Positions 39,034 through 48,340 of a DNA stretch of 64,000 bases are shown here, piece by piece. The stretch lies in contig NZ_JANUBZ010000011.1 of assembly GCF_024808665.1 (NCBI RefSeq), positions 124,001 through 188,000 of the forward strand, in the 5' to 3' direction. The stretch's first letter is position 1, and each line of letters begins with the position of its first letter. The notes beneath the pieces are model-generated. The model was not told where the DNA came from, searched no databases, and worked only from the letters and a program-made list of their open reading frames with translations. Made by a program: the position numbers and the translations under genes. The stretch is from Mucilaginibacter empetricola. GTDB lineage: Bacteria > Bacteroidota > Bacteroidia > Sphingobacteriales > Sphingobacteriaceae.

Positions 39034-40896
39034 ATGAATTTACCAAAGCTGACTCGCTATTTTGTGCCGTTCCTGTTATTTTGCCTTTGCTATTGCCCGG
39101 CACAAGGGCAAACCGTGCTGATACAACAGGAACAACACAGACTTTCTTCTATCAAAGATAGCAACAATCTGGTCAACAGCCTTAACCGGCTAGGGATGCT
39201 CTATTACCTCAAAAACCCCGACAGTTGTTTCTATTACGGCATAAAAGCTAAAGCGATGGCAGCAAGGCAACATTACTCCAAAGGAGAAACAGGAGCCGAC
39301 AATGTTATCGCTTCAGCACTTTTTTTAAAAGGGCTTTTCCGGGAATCATTGCAATTATTCAGCGAGGTCTTGTCCGCGTCCAAACTACGGTCTGATACAG
39401 CGAGCACAACCCAGGTGTTGATGAATATGGCCACCGTGTACCTGGGTATCCAAGACAGTGTGAAAGCCAAAACGCTTTCCCGCCTGGCTATTCAAACAGG
39501 CGAAAAGTTAAAAAAGGATAGCATGATGAGCATGGTATATGCCAATTATTGTATTGTAAATGCTGCCCTTACACAAGATAGCATTCGGTATTACCTTAAT
39601 AAGTCGCAGAAAATTGCTACCCGTTACAAGGATATGCAAATGCTGATAGTTATCATGCAGTTGCAAGCCGATGAACTGCTAAACGAGGGGCGCAAGCAAG
39701 AGGCCTTGCCTATGATCCAACGCGCCCTATCCGACTCACAAAATGCAGGAATGGAATATTTTGAAATTAACTCACTTGGCTTGTATGCCGCTTACTATCA
39801 AGACAAACCCGATAGCGTGCTGAGTTATTATAACCGCGCATATCAGGTCATTCAGGCAAAGGGCTATGTTTATTTGAAGGTAAAGGTATTGAAGATCATT
39901 TTAGCTTATACCGAAATGTCGGGCAATAAGGACAAAATAATTGATGTTCATCGTTTAATGGAAACAGCATTAGCAGCAGAAAATGATCAATTGAAGAAAT
40001 TCATAGGTGATTATATAAAGTATAATGCAATACAGGACGATAACACGCTGCTTGAACTCAAAAACGAAAGCAATAAGACAAAAATATGGCTACTGATTTC
40101 TGTTTGCATAGTAAGTATCCTGCTAATCCTGATCATTTATCGCATGTACCATATATCCAGCCATTTAAATAAAAAAAGCCGGGAACAGAACAGTCAGATG
40201 AAAAAAACACTGGGTGATTTGGAACAGAGCCAGGCAGACAATACCCGGATGATGAAGATTGCGGCTCATGACCTGCGCAATCCAATCGGCGGGATTACTT
40301 CGGTAGCCACTCTTATGCTGGATGATCCGAACCGTTCGGACGAGGACCGGATGATGCTGGAACTAATCAAAACCTCGGGTCAAAACTCGCTGGAATTGGT
40401 TAGCGACCTATTGCAAGTGCACACCCATGTAGAGGACATGAAAAAAGAGCCGATAGATCTGTACCAGATGTTGTATTACTGTGTAGACCTTATGCGTTTC
40501 AAGGCCGAAGCAAAGATGCAGCAGATCACTTTGCATGCAGCACCTGTTACGCTGTCTGTTAACCGCGAAAAAATGTGGCGCGTGGTTAGTAACCTGATCG
40601 CCAACGCCATTAAATTCAGCCCCACCGGGGCAAATATATCAGTACAAATGACGGAAAATTCTAACAATGTTATTATCCAGGTGGAAGATCATGGCATAGG
40701 AATCCCATTGGAAATGAAGGATAAAATATTTGATATGTTCACAGAGGCCAAAAGACAGGGAACAGCAGGTGAGCAAGCCTTCGGCCTGGGACTGGCCATT
40801 TCAAAACAGATAGTGGAAGCACATGGGGGCAGTATTTGGTTTAACAGCGATAAGGGCAATGGAACCACTTTTTATGTGCAACTGCCGTTGGCCTAA
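39034..40896 (+). CDS. Sensor histidine kinase with periplasmic TPR-type domain
   Basis: A 620-residue membrane kinase. I start at the ATG at 39034 because it gives a signal peptide (ending AQGQ); a near-match -7 box (TACCCTTG, 39021-39028) just upstream is odd for a normal leader but fits. Order: signal peptide, helical repeat domain of TPR type (about 30-340), TM (about 350-370), coiled linker, HisKA with phospho-acceptor His412 in AAHDLRNP, HATPase_c with NLIANAIKFS, EDHGIGIP and GLGLAISKQI. No response regulator gene is nearby, so it is an orphan kinase. Confidence 0.9.
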   Translation: MNLPKLTRYFVPFLLFCLCYCPAQGQTVLIQQEQHRLSSIKDSNNLVNSLNRLGMLYYLKNPDSCFYYGIKAKAMAARQHYSKGETGADNVIASALFLKGLFRESLQLFSEVLSASKLRSDTASTTQVLMNMATVYLGIQDSVKAKTLSRLAIQTGEKLKKDSMMSMVYANYCIVNAALTQDSIRYYLNKSQKIATRYKDMQMLIVIMQLQADELLNEGRKQEALPMIQRALSDSQNAGMEYFEINSLGLYAAYYQDKPDSVLSYYNRAYQVIQAKGYVYLKVKVLKIILAYTEMSGNKDKIIDVHRLMETALAAENDQLKKFIGDYIKYNAIQDDNTLLELKNESNKTKIWLLISVCIVSILLILIIYRMYHISSHLNKKSREQNSQMKKTLGDLEQSQADNTRMMKIAAHDLRNPIGGITSVATLMLDDPNRSDEDRMMLELIKTSGQNSLELVSDLLQVHTHVEDMKKEPIDLYQMLYYCVDLMRFKAEAKMQQITLHAAPVTLSVNREKMWRVVSNLIANAIKFSPTGANISVQMTENSNNVIIQVEDHGIGIPLEMKDKIFDMFTEAKRQGTAGEQAFGLGLAISKQIVEAHGGSIWFNSDKGNGTTFYVQLPLA

Positions 40897-40978
40897 TATT
40901 GTTTCGCCCTAAAGCAAAATAACACGAGTATATAACCCGCTTGCCAACGCTGTATACCGAGCCAGAGGTATAACAAAA

Positions 40979-41007
40979 AAAGCCTGATATTTTTTATATC
41001 AGGCTTT
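40979..41007. terminator. Bidirectional terminator between kinase and phospholipase genes
   Basis: A perfect 12-bp stem (AAAGCCTGATAT and its complement) with a 5-T loop between two convergent genes. It differs from the terminator at 38881 mainly at one stem base pair, so both may derive from a common hairpin. Confidence 0.85.
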
Positions 41008-41028
41008 CTTGTTTGGCGTTAGAAGTAC

Positions 41029-42057
41029 TTATTTAAGCAATACCGTATTCAAATAATTATTGACGATTGCATCGCAAACATCACCATGCTGAATAAAATC
41101 AAAAGTAACGACGTTTAACCATATGCCAGCGTTGTACCATTCAATATACTTTGCAATATTACGGGCATTGTTGCGGATAAGGTTTCCCTTAGGATCTGTA
41201 TTCATGTAATAGTTTGCAGCAGCTGCCTGTTCGGAAATATTGAAGTAGGCGTCGCTCTCTTTGCCGGGGAGTTGCTGCATATGCGATTGCAGTACAAAAA
41301 TGCCATCGTGGCTCCACTTGGTTAGATTGCGCTGATGAAAAGGCCACCAGCGTATGGTCAGGTCGATATTGTCATCAGCTATATTTGCATTTTCTTCACG
41401 CCAATAAGGATCCCACAGACCTAAATTCAGTTTTTTTAACGTTGGTAAATACTGAAAAGCAAAATCCCATACTTTTTTCTGTTGGGGCACATTGGTTTTA
41501 TCAAAAAACAAAAATACACGTTTGTTAGCCGCAAGCAAACTGTTTACGGTTTGCTGGTTAATTTTTGCCGCAGTACCATGCGCCAGCGTTACTAAATTAC
41601 ACCCAGGAAAAGTGAAGTAATTTTTTAGCAGCTCTACGAAGTCGTAGTAGTCCTGATCGCTTGTAAAATCCAGGAAACCCTGAAATTTTAAAATAATGAT
41701 CTCTTTGGGATGCTGTTTCAAAAAATCGCGCATCTGTTTAAATTGGAGCTTGTTGTTAGGGTCATCAGGATTATCTCCTTTTCTGCACAGGTCACTGTCG
41801 GAGGTCCAGGGGCCATGATAAGGATAATAAGCCGAATTGCCCAGCTTTACGCGCAAGTCAAAATATCTTACGCCTAACTCCAATTGCTCGGCAAAGCTCA
41901 ATGATTGTGTACGCGCGGTGTGATCGCCTTGCGTAGGAGCGCCGATTCTGAAGGTGCCGGAGTCATGAGTGCCGGGCAACATTACCTGATTAATTTTAAG
42001 ATTACCGAAATTTGGGCGAGAGACAAGCAGATCGCCCATCCAATTGGGATGATTCAT
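41029..42057 (-). CDS. Phosphatidylinositol-specific phospholipase C-like protein
   Basis: A 342-residue protein of the PI-PLC X-domain superfamily. Active-site histidines His31 (PGTHDSGTF) and His81 (YPYHGPW) and the RYFDLRV segment (64-70) match bacterial PI-PLC. The substrate could be phosphatidylinositol, an inositol phosphoceramide or a GPI-like lipid. There is no signal peptide at the N-terminus (MNHPNWMGD), unusual for a secreted PLC, so it may be intracellular. Its C-terminal half has no motif I know. Confidence 0.82.
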   Translation of the reverse strand: MNHPNWMGDLLVSRPNFGNLKINQVMLPGTHDSGTFRIGAPTQGDHTARTQSLSFAEQLELGVRYFDLRVKLGNSAYYPYHGPWTSDSDLCRKGDNPDDPNNKLQFKQMRDFLKQHPKEIIILKFQGFLDFTSDQDYYDFVELLKNYFTFPGCNLVTLAHGTAAKINQQTVNSLLAANKRVFLFFDKTNVPQQKKVWDFAFQYLPTLKKLNLGLWDPYWREENANIADDNIDLTIRWWPFHQRNLTKWSHDGIFVLQSHMQQLPGKESDAYFNISEQAAAANYYMNTDPKGNLIRNNARNIAKYIEWYNAGIWLNVVTFDFIQHGDVCDAIVNNYLNTVLLK

Positions 42058-42189
42058 TGTATATGTGTTTTGGGTTTAGGAAAGCCTAATATAAATATTT
42101 ATTCCATGCAGCACAACACAATAATTTTTTACCCAAAAACACATCAAACGAAATAGCCTTTGAACTGGGCTACAGTTCCGTACATCACA

Positions 42190-42759
42190 TTAGTGACGGT
42201 AAAGGCGGCTCAGCGTTTCGCGTGATATGCCCAGATAGGAGGCGATAAAGGTTTTGGGAATGCGGTTGATAAAATGCGGATATTGTTTAATGAATTGCTC
42301 GTAACGCTCTTTCGCGTCGCCTTTTATCATCATTTGTATTCTTTTTTGAAGCGAGATATAGCCGTAGTTGATTTTGATCTGCATAAAATGCTCGTACTTC
42401 CACAATTGTTCTCCCAGTTTCTGACGATCGGCCATGGAGATGCCCAATAGTTCACAATCTTCCAGACAACTGACATTCATGGTGGCTTTGGTGCCCTTAA
42501 AAAAAGCCTCCCGGTCGGTAACCCACCAGTCTTCTATGCAGAATTGGTAAATAAACTCTTTACCCGTTTCATTATCTATAACAAACGATTTTAAACAGCC
42601 TTTTACCACAAAATACTCATACTTCACATAGTCATCTTCCTGTATCAGGTAAGCATGTTTTTTTAACTTTTTAGGCTTATAATGCGACAGGATATATTCA
42701 AATTCTTCGTCCGTAAGCGGGTTTATCTTTTCTATATGATCTCTTAACAATTGGGACAT
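42190..42759 (-). CDS. Crp/Fnr-family transcriptional regulator
   Basis: A 189-residue cyclic-nucleotide-binding-fold regulator of the short Bacteroidota type, with a jelly-roll sensor (about 20-115), dimer helix and C-terminal HTH (FIASYLGISRETLSRLYRH). The arginine/serine phosphate-binding motif of true CRP is not evident, so the ligand is unknown. The nearby convergent or co-directional genes are not clearly its targets. Confidence 0.85.
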   Translation of the reverse strand: MSQLLRDHIEKINPLTDEEFEYILSHYKPKKLKKHAYLIQEDDYVKYEYFVVKGCLKSFVIDNETGKEFIYQFCIEDWWVTDREAFFKGTKATMNVSCLEDCELLGISMADRQKLGEQLWKYEHFMQIKINYGYISLQKRIQMMIKGDAKERYEQFIKQYPHFINRIPKTFIASYLGISRETLSRLYRH

Positions 42760-42783
42760 AGCAGGTATTAAGCTGATTTAAAT

Positions 42784-42801
42784 GTTTGTATTTACACAAA
42801 C
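42784..42801. promoter_or_regulatory. Possible operator upstream of the Crp/Fnr gene
   Basis: Dyad GTTTGT-6 bases-ACAAAC, 25 bp upstream of the Crp/Fnr start codon on the minus strand. Spacing and symmetry resemble Crp/Fnr-type sites, so it may mediate autoregulation. One occurrence seen; function inferred. Confidence 0.3.
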
Positions 42802-42962
42802 GCCTGCAATTGACAGAGATCCGGAGCTTATAATTTAAGCATGCTCCGGCTTACCTGTCAGGTTGCATAACCTAAAGGTTGCAAAAAAAATGTAAAGAGG
42901 CAATTCGTTATCAAAATAGGTGGTTAAAGCTTCGATAGCATGGCTTTGAAATATTTATTCAA

Positions 42963-43005
42963 CAAAAAAACCATCTACAGGAATAGGTTTCCTGAAGATG
43001 GTTTT
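42963..43005 (-). terminator. Terminator of the MBL-fold hydrolase gene
   Basis: A 19-bp stem with one mismatch (arms 42963-42981 and 42987-43005) and a 5-base loop. Read on the minus strand it has a T-run and lies 31 bp after the hydrolase stop. Confidence 0.82.
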
Positions 43006-43035
43006 TTGAGCTTATCCGTTACCGGAGACGATAGC

Positions 43036-44016
43036 TTATTTAGGCACTATGGTGGAGTAATTTACAGGGATCCACAAATAACCGTTTCCATTAGCTTTGA
43101 TATGCCCAACGCCCGGGAAAGACAGGTGCGAGCCTGCTACCAGGTATTTGCCTTTTACAGCATCATCAAATACTCTTCTGCGGGTGCTTACTGCCTCTTT
43201 AGGGTCACTGTCGTAACCAATAGCAATACCAGGATCAGCGAACTGAACGGCTTGTGCATGTATCAGGTCGCCTAGGATCAGCAATTTATCGCCATTGCTT
43301 TCTATAACATACGATGTATGGCCCGCAGTATGCCCGGCAGAACCTAATGCAGTTATGCCCGGGAACAGTACATCGCCCGATTTAAAGGCTTTTAATTTTC
43401 CAGCCTTCGCATATGGCAATGCAGCATTCTGGGCATATTCAAAAAATGGTTTGTATGCTGCCGGTGCATTTTTTAAAGCTTCCGGGATTAGCCAGAAATC
43501 ACTTTCGGCTTTTGCAATATAAATAGTAGCGTTAGGGAATACCATTTTGCCGTTTCTCATTAAACCGCCAACGTGATCCGGGTGTAAATGCGTAAGTAAT
43601 ACCGCATCTATTTGCTCCGGTTGAACGCCTGCATTTTGAAGGCTCTTAGTTAACTGACCGAATGATGCGCCCAACAAATCGCCCGACCCAGCATCGACCA
43701 ATATCAGTTTACCATCGGTGCGAATCAAAAATTCATTGTCTGAGCTTTCTACAGTTGTACTTAAAAAGCTTTCTGCAAATCCACTTTTCAGTTCGCCGGG
43801 TTTTGCATTTAAAAGTAACTGGGCCATGTCTAAGGGGTTGGTACCATCAGATAAAACGGTGACGGGCAAATCCCCTATTTGCATGTTGTAGTATCCGGGC
43901 TGTGGCAGAATCTTAACTGTAGTGGATTCCTGCGCATTAGCCAACCGCGGTACAACGGTAGAAATTAATATTGATAATGCTAAGGTCTTTAAAAATAATG
44001 TTGCTTGATTTTTCAT
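43036..44016 (-). CDS. Secreted metallo-beta-lactamase-fold hydrolase
   Basis: A 326-residue protein with a signal peptide (ending ANAQ). It has the zinc motif THLHPDHVGG and the later SAGHTAGHTSY, GDLIHA and GSHLSFPG positions that complete the dinuclear site of the MBL superfamily, resembling lactonase (AHL/quorum-quenching-type) enzymes. The periplasmic substrate cannot be told from sequence. Confidence 0.85.
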   Translation of the reverse strand: MKNQATLFLKTLALSILISTVVPRLANAQESTTVKILPQPGYYNMQIGDLPVTVLSDGTNPLDMAQLLLNAKPGELKSGFAESFLSTTVESSDNEFLIRTDGKLILVDAGSGDLLGASFGQLTKSLQNAGVQPEQIDAVLLTHLHPDHVGGLMRNGKMVFPNATIYIAKAESDFWLIPEALKNAPAAYKPFFEYAQNAALPYAKAGKLKAFKSGDVLFPGITALGSAGHTAGHTSYVIESNGDKLLILGDLIHAQAVQFADPGIAIGYDSDPKEAVSTRRRVFDDAVKGKYLVAGSHLSFPGVGHIKANGNGYLWIPVNYSTIVPK

Positions 44017-44104
44017 TTTGTTTAAATTTTACAGGACAAACATCCCCCAAATTCAAACCCTCGCACAGGAGATATGTCACGTATATTTTGTGACATTTCT
44101 GACA

Positions 44105-44767
44105 TTATTTGTAGGTTACGTCAACATATTTTTTTCTACCACCAACATATATCATAAAGCAAATGGCAGCTAATGTGCCTAACATAGATGGCAAAAACTG
44201 GCTATAGGGTTGATATTGCGGGAAAACCGTTCCCGAAAAAGCGGATAACAGGCCGGTGAAAGCACTTACCATTTTTAAAATATGTTCGTGTATCCATACA
44301 TGTTTATATGTTTTGGCTGATATAAAATATCTGCCCAAATCATACACAATCATTAAAAGTAAATAGCCTACTGTACTGTATATAATTACGGGCGACCATA
44401 TCATGCCAATAGATTTAAAATAGTAAAGGAAGTACGACACCGATACAAAGGCTGCCAGGCATACAAATATGTCAATAAACTTAGGGCTGTTTGACTTTGC
44501 TTTGATGACCCTGTATCCGGAAAATGCCAGGTAACCACTGAGTACGGTTATCACCAGCAAAAAAGTATTTCTTCCGAATACAAACACCCCGATTAGTCCG
44601 GTTAAAATAACAATAGTCATCAGTATGAGGAATAGTCGTCCTGTTAACCGGTGCAGTTTTTTACCCTTGCTGACAATAAGGGCCATTAAACCGACTATTA
44701 ATGCTGAAGAACCCGCTACGATGTGTATCGCGATATTAATTTTGTGTATAAGTGTAAGACTTTCCAT
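44105..44767 (-). CDS. Predicted integral membrane protein, DUF2306-like
   Basis: A 220-residue protein with about six to seven helices. The ATG at 44765-44767 is preferred to a TTG six codons upstream. Conserved-looking histidines in HIVAGSSAL, HRLTGRLF and HEHILKM suggest a haem- or metal-binding membrane protein, a feature of DUF2306-type families. The assignment is by eye. It lies between the MBL and AraC genes on the same strand and may share their regulation. Confidence 0.5.
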   Translation of the reverse strand: MESLTLIHKINIAIHIVAGSSALIVGLMALIVSKGKKLHRLTGRLFLILMTIVILTGLIGVFVFGRNTFLLVITVLSGYLAFSGYRVIKAKSNSPKFIDIFVCLAAFVSVSYFLYYFKSIGMIWSPVIIYSTVGYLLLMIVYDLGRYFISAKTYKHVWIHEHILKMVSAFTGLLSAFSGTVFPQYQPYSQFLPSMLGTLAAICFMIYVGGRKKYVDVTYK

Positions 44768-44841
44768 TGTTGTTTTTTTAAGCAAAAGAAAGTTTTAAAT
44801 AAAGGGCAATCGTCCGGAAAGGTAGGGAAAGACCTGTAAAT

Positions 44842-45987
44842 TCAGGGGCCAACGGCCTTTCGGCATTCCAACGGTGTTTGGCCCGTAGTTTCTTTGAAAG
44901 TTTTATTGAAAGATGATTTTGAACGAAAGCCACAATCATAAGCTATGCCCAATATGGAGTAATGGGCCAAAGCCGGGTCCTTAAATTTATCTTTAACGCA
45001 CGCTACCCGGTATCCGTTTATAAAATTAAAAAAGTTAGATCCGGACTTTTGATTTATAACTTGTGAAAGCTGGTTTGAAGTGATTTCCAATTCACCTGCA
45101 AGCATAGCCAGGCTCAGGTCCTCCTTCAAAAAAGGTTGCTCTTTATCCATGTAAAGTTTTAGCCGCATAAAAATTTGATCTGCCTTTTCATCGTTGAGGC
45201 CCGAATTTTTATAGTTTGCTGCGGCGATGTCTTCATTAACATTTTCCCGAGCTGATGTGCCGTTATTAAATACTGCATCCTGGTGCAAGCCACAAAAGCC
45301 GATAAAAAAAACATAAATAGTAAGAATAGCTCCAACAACCGCAAAAAGATCAGGGTAGCCCACCAACCCATAATTAACCCCGTATTTAATAAACAGAAAT
45401 AACCCTATAAAAAGAATAAGCTGCGAAACAACGATCCATTTTAGCCAATTGAGGTTTATTTTTTCGGTATAGGAATAATTGTTTGGCAATTGTTTTTGAT
45501 GCCTTAATAGCAGCAGAAAGCTTAGAACAGTGTAATAGCCAGGAATAAGTGCCAATAAACCCGTTATGGAATATGTAACCCACGGTTTTAATGCCGTACT
45601 AAAATGAGGGAAGCCATCTTTCAAAAACAGGTAATTCTCTTTAGTGTAATGAAGAAAAAAGGTGGTGCAATTGAAAATTACGAATGGCAACAGGTAGGCT
45701 GATATGTTTCTCCATTTAAAACTAAAGCCAAGGGATAAAGAACGGATATAGCAATAAAGCACCGGTGAACTAATGAGCGGCAGGGAAAAGCCCAACAATT
45801 GTAAATAACCCGGAAAAATGGGACTGGCAGACAGGCTATCGTAATAAAACCCTAACTGCAATGAAATGATGGCCATCCATAACATTAATATCCTATCACT
45901 ATTCGAGTTTTTGGGCTTGCGTTTTAACAGCAGGATGAAAAATAAGCCATTAATGGCACCGGTTAATATGATCGATCTGAGCAGCAT
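44842..45987 (-). CDS. Membrane-anchored AraC-family regulator (7TM-HTH)
   Basis: A 381-residue protein with seven N-terminal membrane helices (about 1-235) joined to a C-terminal AraC HTH domain (about 275-378; LAGELEITSNQLSQVIN and FRSKSSFNKTFKETTGQTP). This architecture is frequent in Bacteroidota and implies membrane-sensed control of transcription. The DUF2306-like gene starts 74 bp downstream and is a likely target. Confidence 0.88.
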   Translation of the reverse strand: MLLRSIILTGAINGLFFILLLKRKPKNSNSDRILMLWMAIISLQLGFYYDSLSASPIFPGYLQLLGFSLPLISSPVLYCYIRSLSLGFSFKWRNISAYLLPFVIFNCTTFFLHYTKENYLFLKDGFPHFSTALKPWVTYSITGLLALIPGYYTVLSFLLLLRHQKQLPNNYSYTEKINLNWLKWIVVSQLILFIGLFLFIKYGVNYGLVGYPDLFAVVGAILTIYVFFIGFCGLHQDAVFNNGTSARENVNEDIAAANYKNSGLNDEKADQIFMRLKLYMDKEQPFLKEDLSLAMLAGELEITSNQLSQVINQKSGSNFFNFINGYRVACVKDKFKDPALAHYSILGIAYDCGFRSKSSFNKTFKETTGQTPLECRKAVGP

Positions 45988-46431
45988 TTATTTCAAAAAT
46001 CCAAAATAGCCAAAATAAGCTTGCTATTGGGGCTATTTTGGATAAAATGGGGATAAAATAACGCCACATATTTAGTTATCGCATGCCGGGCGTGTGGTGC
46101 ACACACGGCACACATGCACCAACTGGCGAGATAAGTAAATTAGTTATCGATGATATTTGATCCAAAAACCATTGCTTATCTTATCATTATGGAAAATAAT
46201 TATCAAAATGATAGTAAACCAGGAGTCTTAAATTTTCATAAAAAAGCTTAATATTTACTCCATGGGTAATTTCACCCACGATATATATATAAGGCATCCT
46301 TTTGGTATACAAACAATAAAAAAATGATCCCGGGTAGTTATCATCATTATTTGTGATTTTTATGGCAGGGCCGATAACAGAGCATTTTTTATTACATACA
46401 TAGAAATAATAATGTTAATTAAAAAAAGAAA
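45988..46431. other. Intergenic region, no gene seen
   Basis: About 440 bp of AT-rich DNA between the divergent AraC regulator and the unknown gene at 46432. It has a short CA-repeat-like patch (near 46093-46119). Promoters for both genes must be here but no consensus box stood out. Confidence 0.45.
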
Positions 46432-46836
46432 ATGGAACAAAAACTTAATAAAGATATGGCACCAGAAAATGAACCTTTTTTCCAATTTTTAAGTGAGCAG
46501 CTACAGGCCAAGCTCGACACGGCTGACAATAATCCATTTATAAAGATTAACCTACCTGACAAAAGCATTCCATTTATTGTTCTGTCAGACGGCGGGGTTG
46601 TAGCCGATATAACTGCTAATAACCCTAAAACCATTTTAAAAAATATTCCTCATTCACTTTCTGCTGACAACCTTGGAGCGGGGTTTATTGAAGTTTATCA
46701 CGGCAATAAAACACTAGTATTCTACCATATTGAAAGTGGTATCTTTGGAAAAAGATGGCTTGTGGATAATATTGCTTCGGCTTTACAACTTGAATTGAAT
46801 TTGTACTACCCTGGCTATAATATTCGATCCCACTAA
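46432..46836 (+). CDS. Conserved-looking hypothetical protein (134 aa)
   Basis: I do not recognise this protein. It is acidic-to-neutral with a predicted alpha/beta mix, no signal peptide and no membrane helix. The centre has FIVLSDGGVVADITANN and the end IASALQLELNLYYPGY. Codon use looks like that of its neighbours. It is transcribed away from the AraC regulator and ends 142 bp before the hydrolase gene. Confidence 0.6.
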   Translation: MEQKLNKDMAPENEPFFQFLSEQLQAKLDTADNNPFIKINLPDKSIPFIVLSDGGVVADITANNPKTILKNIPHSLSADNLGAGFIEVYHGNKTLVFYHIESGIFGKRWLVDNIASALQLELNLYYPGYNIRSH

Positions 46837-46978
46837 TTTAAATTGGAAATACTCAAGTACCATTGACTATTCGGGCGATAAGGGGTTGGTTGATATTGTG
46901 TATTTATAAATTGCCCGGTTGGTCGTAAGGCACGCGTACCCCCAGTTGGAGGGAAATAATAATATTACCATAAATGAA

Positions 46979-47824
46979 ATGACTATGGAAGCCATGAAAA
47001 TATTCATTTTTAATTTACTGATAATTATGACGACTACACAAGCGAATGCCCAAACAGCGGGTAAATATGCCGATGTAAACGGCATTAAAATGTATTATGA
47101 AATACATGGCACCGGGACACCTTTGATACTTTTACATGGCGGAGGCTCTACAATTTACACCAGTTTTGGCAGGATACTACCTGAATTGGCTAAAACGCAC
47201 CGTGTAATTGCGATAGAATTACAGGCACACGGACATACCGGCGACAGGGATGCACCGGAAACGTTCGCTCAGGATGCTGATGACGTAGTAGAGTTAATGC
47301 GGCAACTTAATATACCCAGCGCTGATGTGTTAGGCTTTAGCAACGGTGGACATACCACCCTGCAGATGGCTATCTCCCACCCTGAAAAAGTACAAAAGAT
47401 TATTATTGCATCTGCATTTTACAAAAGAGCCGGAGTGCCCGACGCTTTTTGGCAGGGCTTTGGTAAAGCAACGCTGAATAATATGCCGCAGCTCTATCGT
47501 GATGAATACCTGAAAATAAATCATGACTCAGCCAGGCTAATCAACATGTTTAATAAAGATGTGCAGCGAATGGAGAACTTTAAAGATTGGACCGATGAAC
47601 AAATTAAGTCGATAAAAGCATCTGCACTTATTGTAATCGGCGATCACGATTTACCTAAGCCCGAGCATGCTGTCGAAATGTATCGGCTGATACCTAACAG
47701 TCGCCTGGCCATATTACCAGGTGCACATGGAGAATACCTGGGAGAAGCATTGTTCGCGGAATCAAATAACGCCTCTCCTGAATCCTTTGTTATGATAGTT
47801 AATAAATTTTTGCAGTCAAATTAA
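46979..47824 (+). CDS. Exported alpha/beta hydrolase
   Basis: A 281-residue alpha/beta hydrolase-1 family protein. Three ATGs (46979, 46985, 46994) lie before the signal peptide MKIFIFNLLIIMTTTQANAQ; I use the first. The oxyanion HGGGSTIY, nucleophile GFSNGG, Asp in GDHDLPKPEH and His in GAHGEY complete the triad. Substrate unknown, probably an ester. The repeat cassette with the 41-residue peptide gene follows. Confidence 0.85.
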   Translation: MTMEAMKIFIFNLLIIMTTTQANAQTAGKYADVNGIKMYYEIHGTGTPLILLHGGGSTIYTSFGRILPELAKTHRVIAIELQAHGHTGDRDAPETFAQDADDVVELMRQLNIPSADVLGFSNGGHTTLQMAISHPEKVQKIIIASAFYKRAGVPDAFWQGFGKATLNNMPQLYRDEYLKINHDSARLINMFNKDVQRMENFKDWTDEQIKSIKASALIVIGDHDLPKPEHAVEMYRLIPNSRLAILPGAHGEYLGEALFAESNNASPESFVMIVNKFLQSN

Positions 47825-48001
47825 ACAGTCAAGTAATTTTTCAATGAGTATTATATTGCTGGTGTGCCCGTGCGCCAGCGATGGACACTAAACCAATGGA
47901 TTTATAATATTTCGTGCTTCGCTAATAATAATTCGGAGAATGCGTTATAACAGATAATTGGCAAGTAAAAACAGATCAATATTTATAGTTAAAACATAAA
48001 A

Positions 48002-48127
48002 ATGAAAAAACATTCATTTGAAGGATTCAAGTTGCCACGCTGGCTGGTGACAATAATCGCATTTATCTTATTTACCCTTTTAGCCTTTTTGATGCTTTTT
48101 TCAGGTCTTCAACTTTATCACCGCTAA
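48002..48127 (+). CDS. Small membrane peptide, 41 aa (copy 1)
   Basis: MKKHSFEGFKLPRW..., a basic N-terminus followed by one hydrophobic helix of about 20 residues and a short polar end (LYHR). It is identical in protein sequence to the copy at 49894, and the two ORFs differ by only two synonymous changes out of 126 bases, while DNA upstream of about 47945 has diverged more. That favours a translated gene. I know no family; single-pass membrane peptide or toxin-like peptide are possible. Confidence 0.7.
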   Translation: MKKHSFEGFKLPRWLVTIIAFILFTLLAFLMLFSGLQLYHR

Positions 48128-48178
48128 ACCGGAAGGGTAATTATATTGTTAAATACCCAGTTGCTCGCTGTCTTGGCC

Positions 48179-48202
48179 CGTGTTGGTGTTGTCACCAACA
48201 CG
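48179..48202. repeat. REP-like palindrome, copy A
   Basis: Perfect 10-bp arms CGTGTTGGTG and CACCAACACG around TTGT. Downstream half is degraded (GGCAAAAATTTGCC hairpin and an incomplete second dyad). Confidence 0.85.
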
Positions 48203-48340
48203 CAATGTATGGCTTATTATGGGCAAAAATTTGCCGGACTATTGGAGACTATTTAATGATTTCAGATTTGTAAATTTTAATTATATTTAATCAGCACTAC
48301 TGATTGTAACCGAAAAAACAACAAACCTTATCAAAAAGTT

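Larger units (their letters stand above)
47869..48252. repeat. Repeat cassette copy 1 (41-aa peptide plus REP-like hairpin)
   Basis: An imperfect repeat of 49753-50146. Both copies hold a small ORF and end in the hairpin element described at 48179 and 50071. Similarity is strong from about 47948 onward and weaker before it. Each copy lies downstream of an alpha/beta hydrolase gene. Confidence 0.85.

Noticed and set aside
42940..43275. 111-aa plus-strand frame.
   Set aside because: It overlaps the terminator and the 3' end of the MBL-fold hydrolase on the other strand, and shows no domain.
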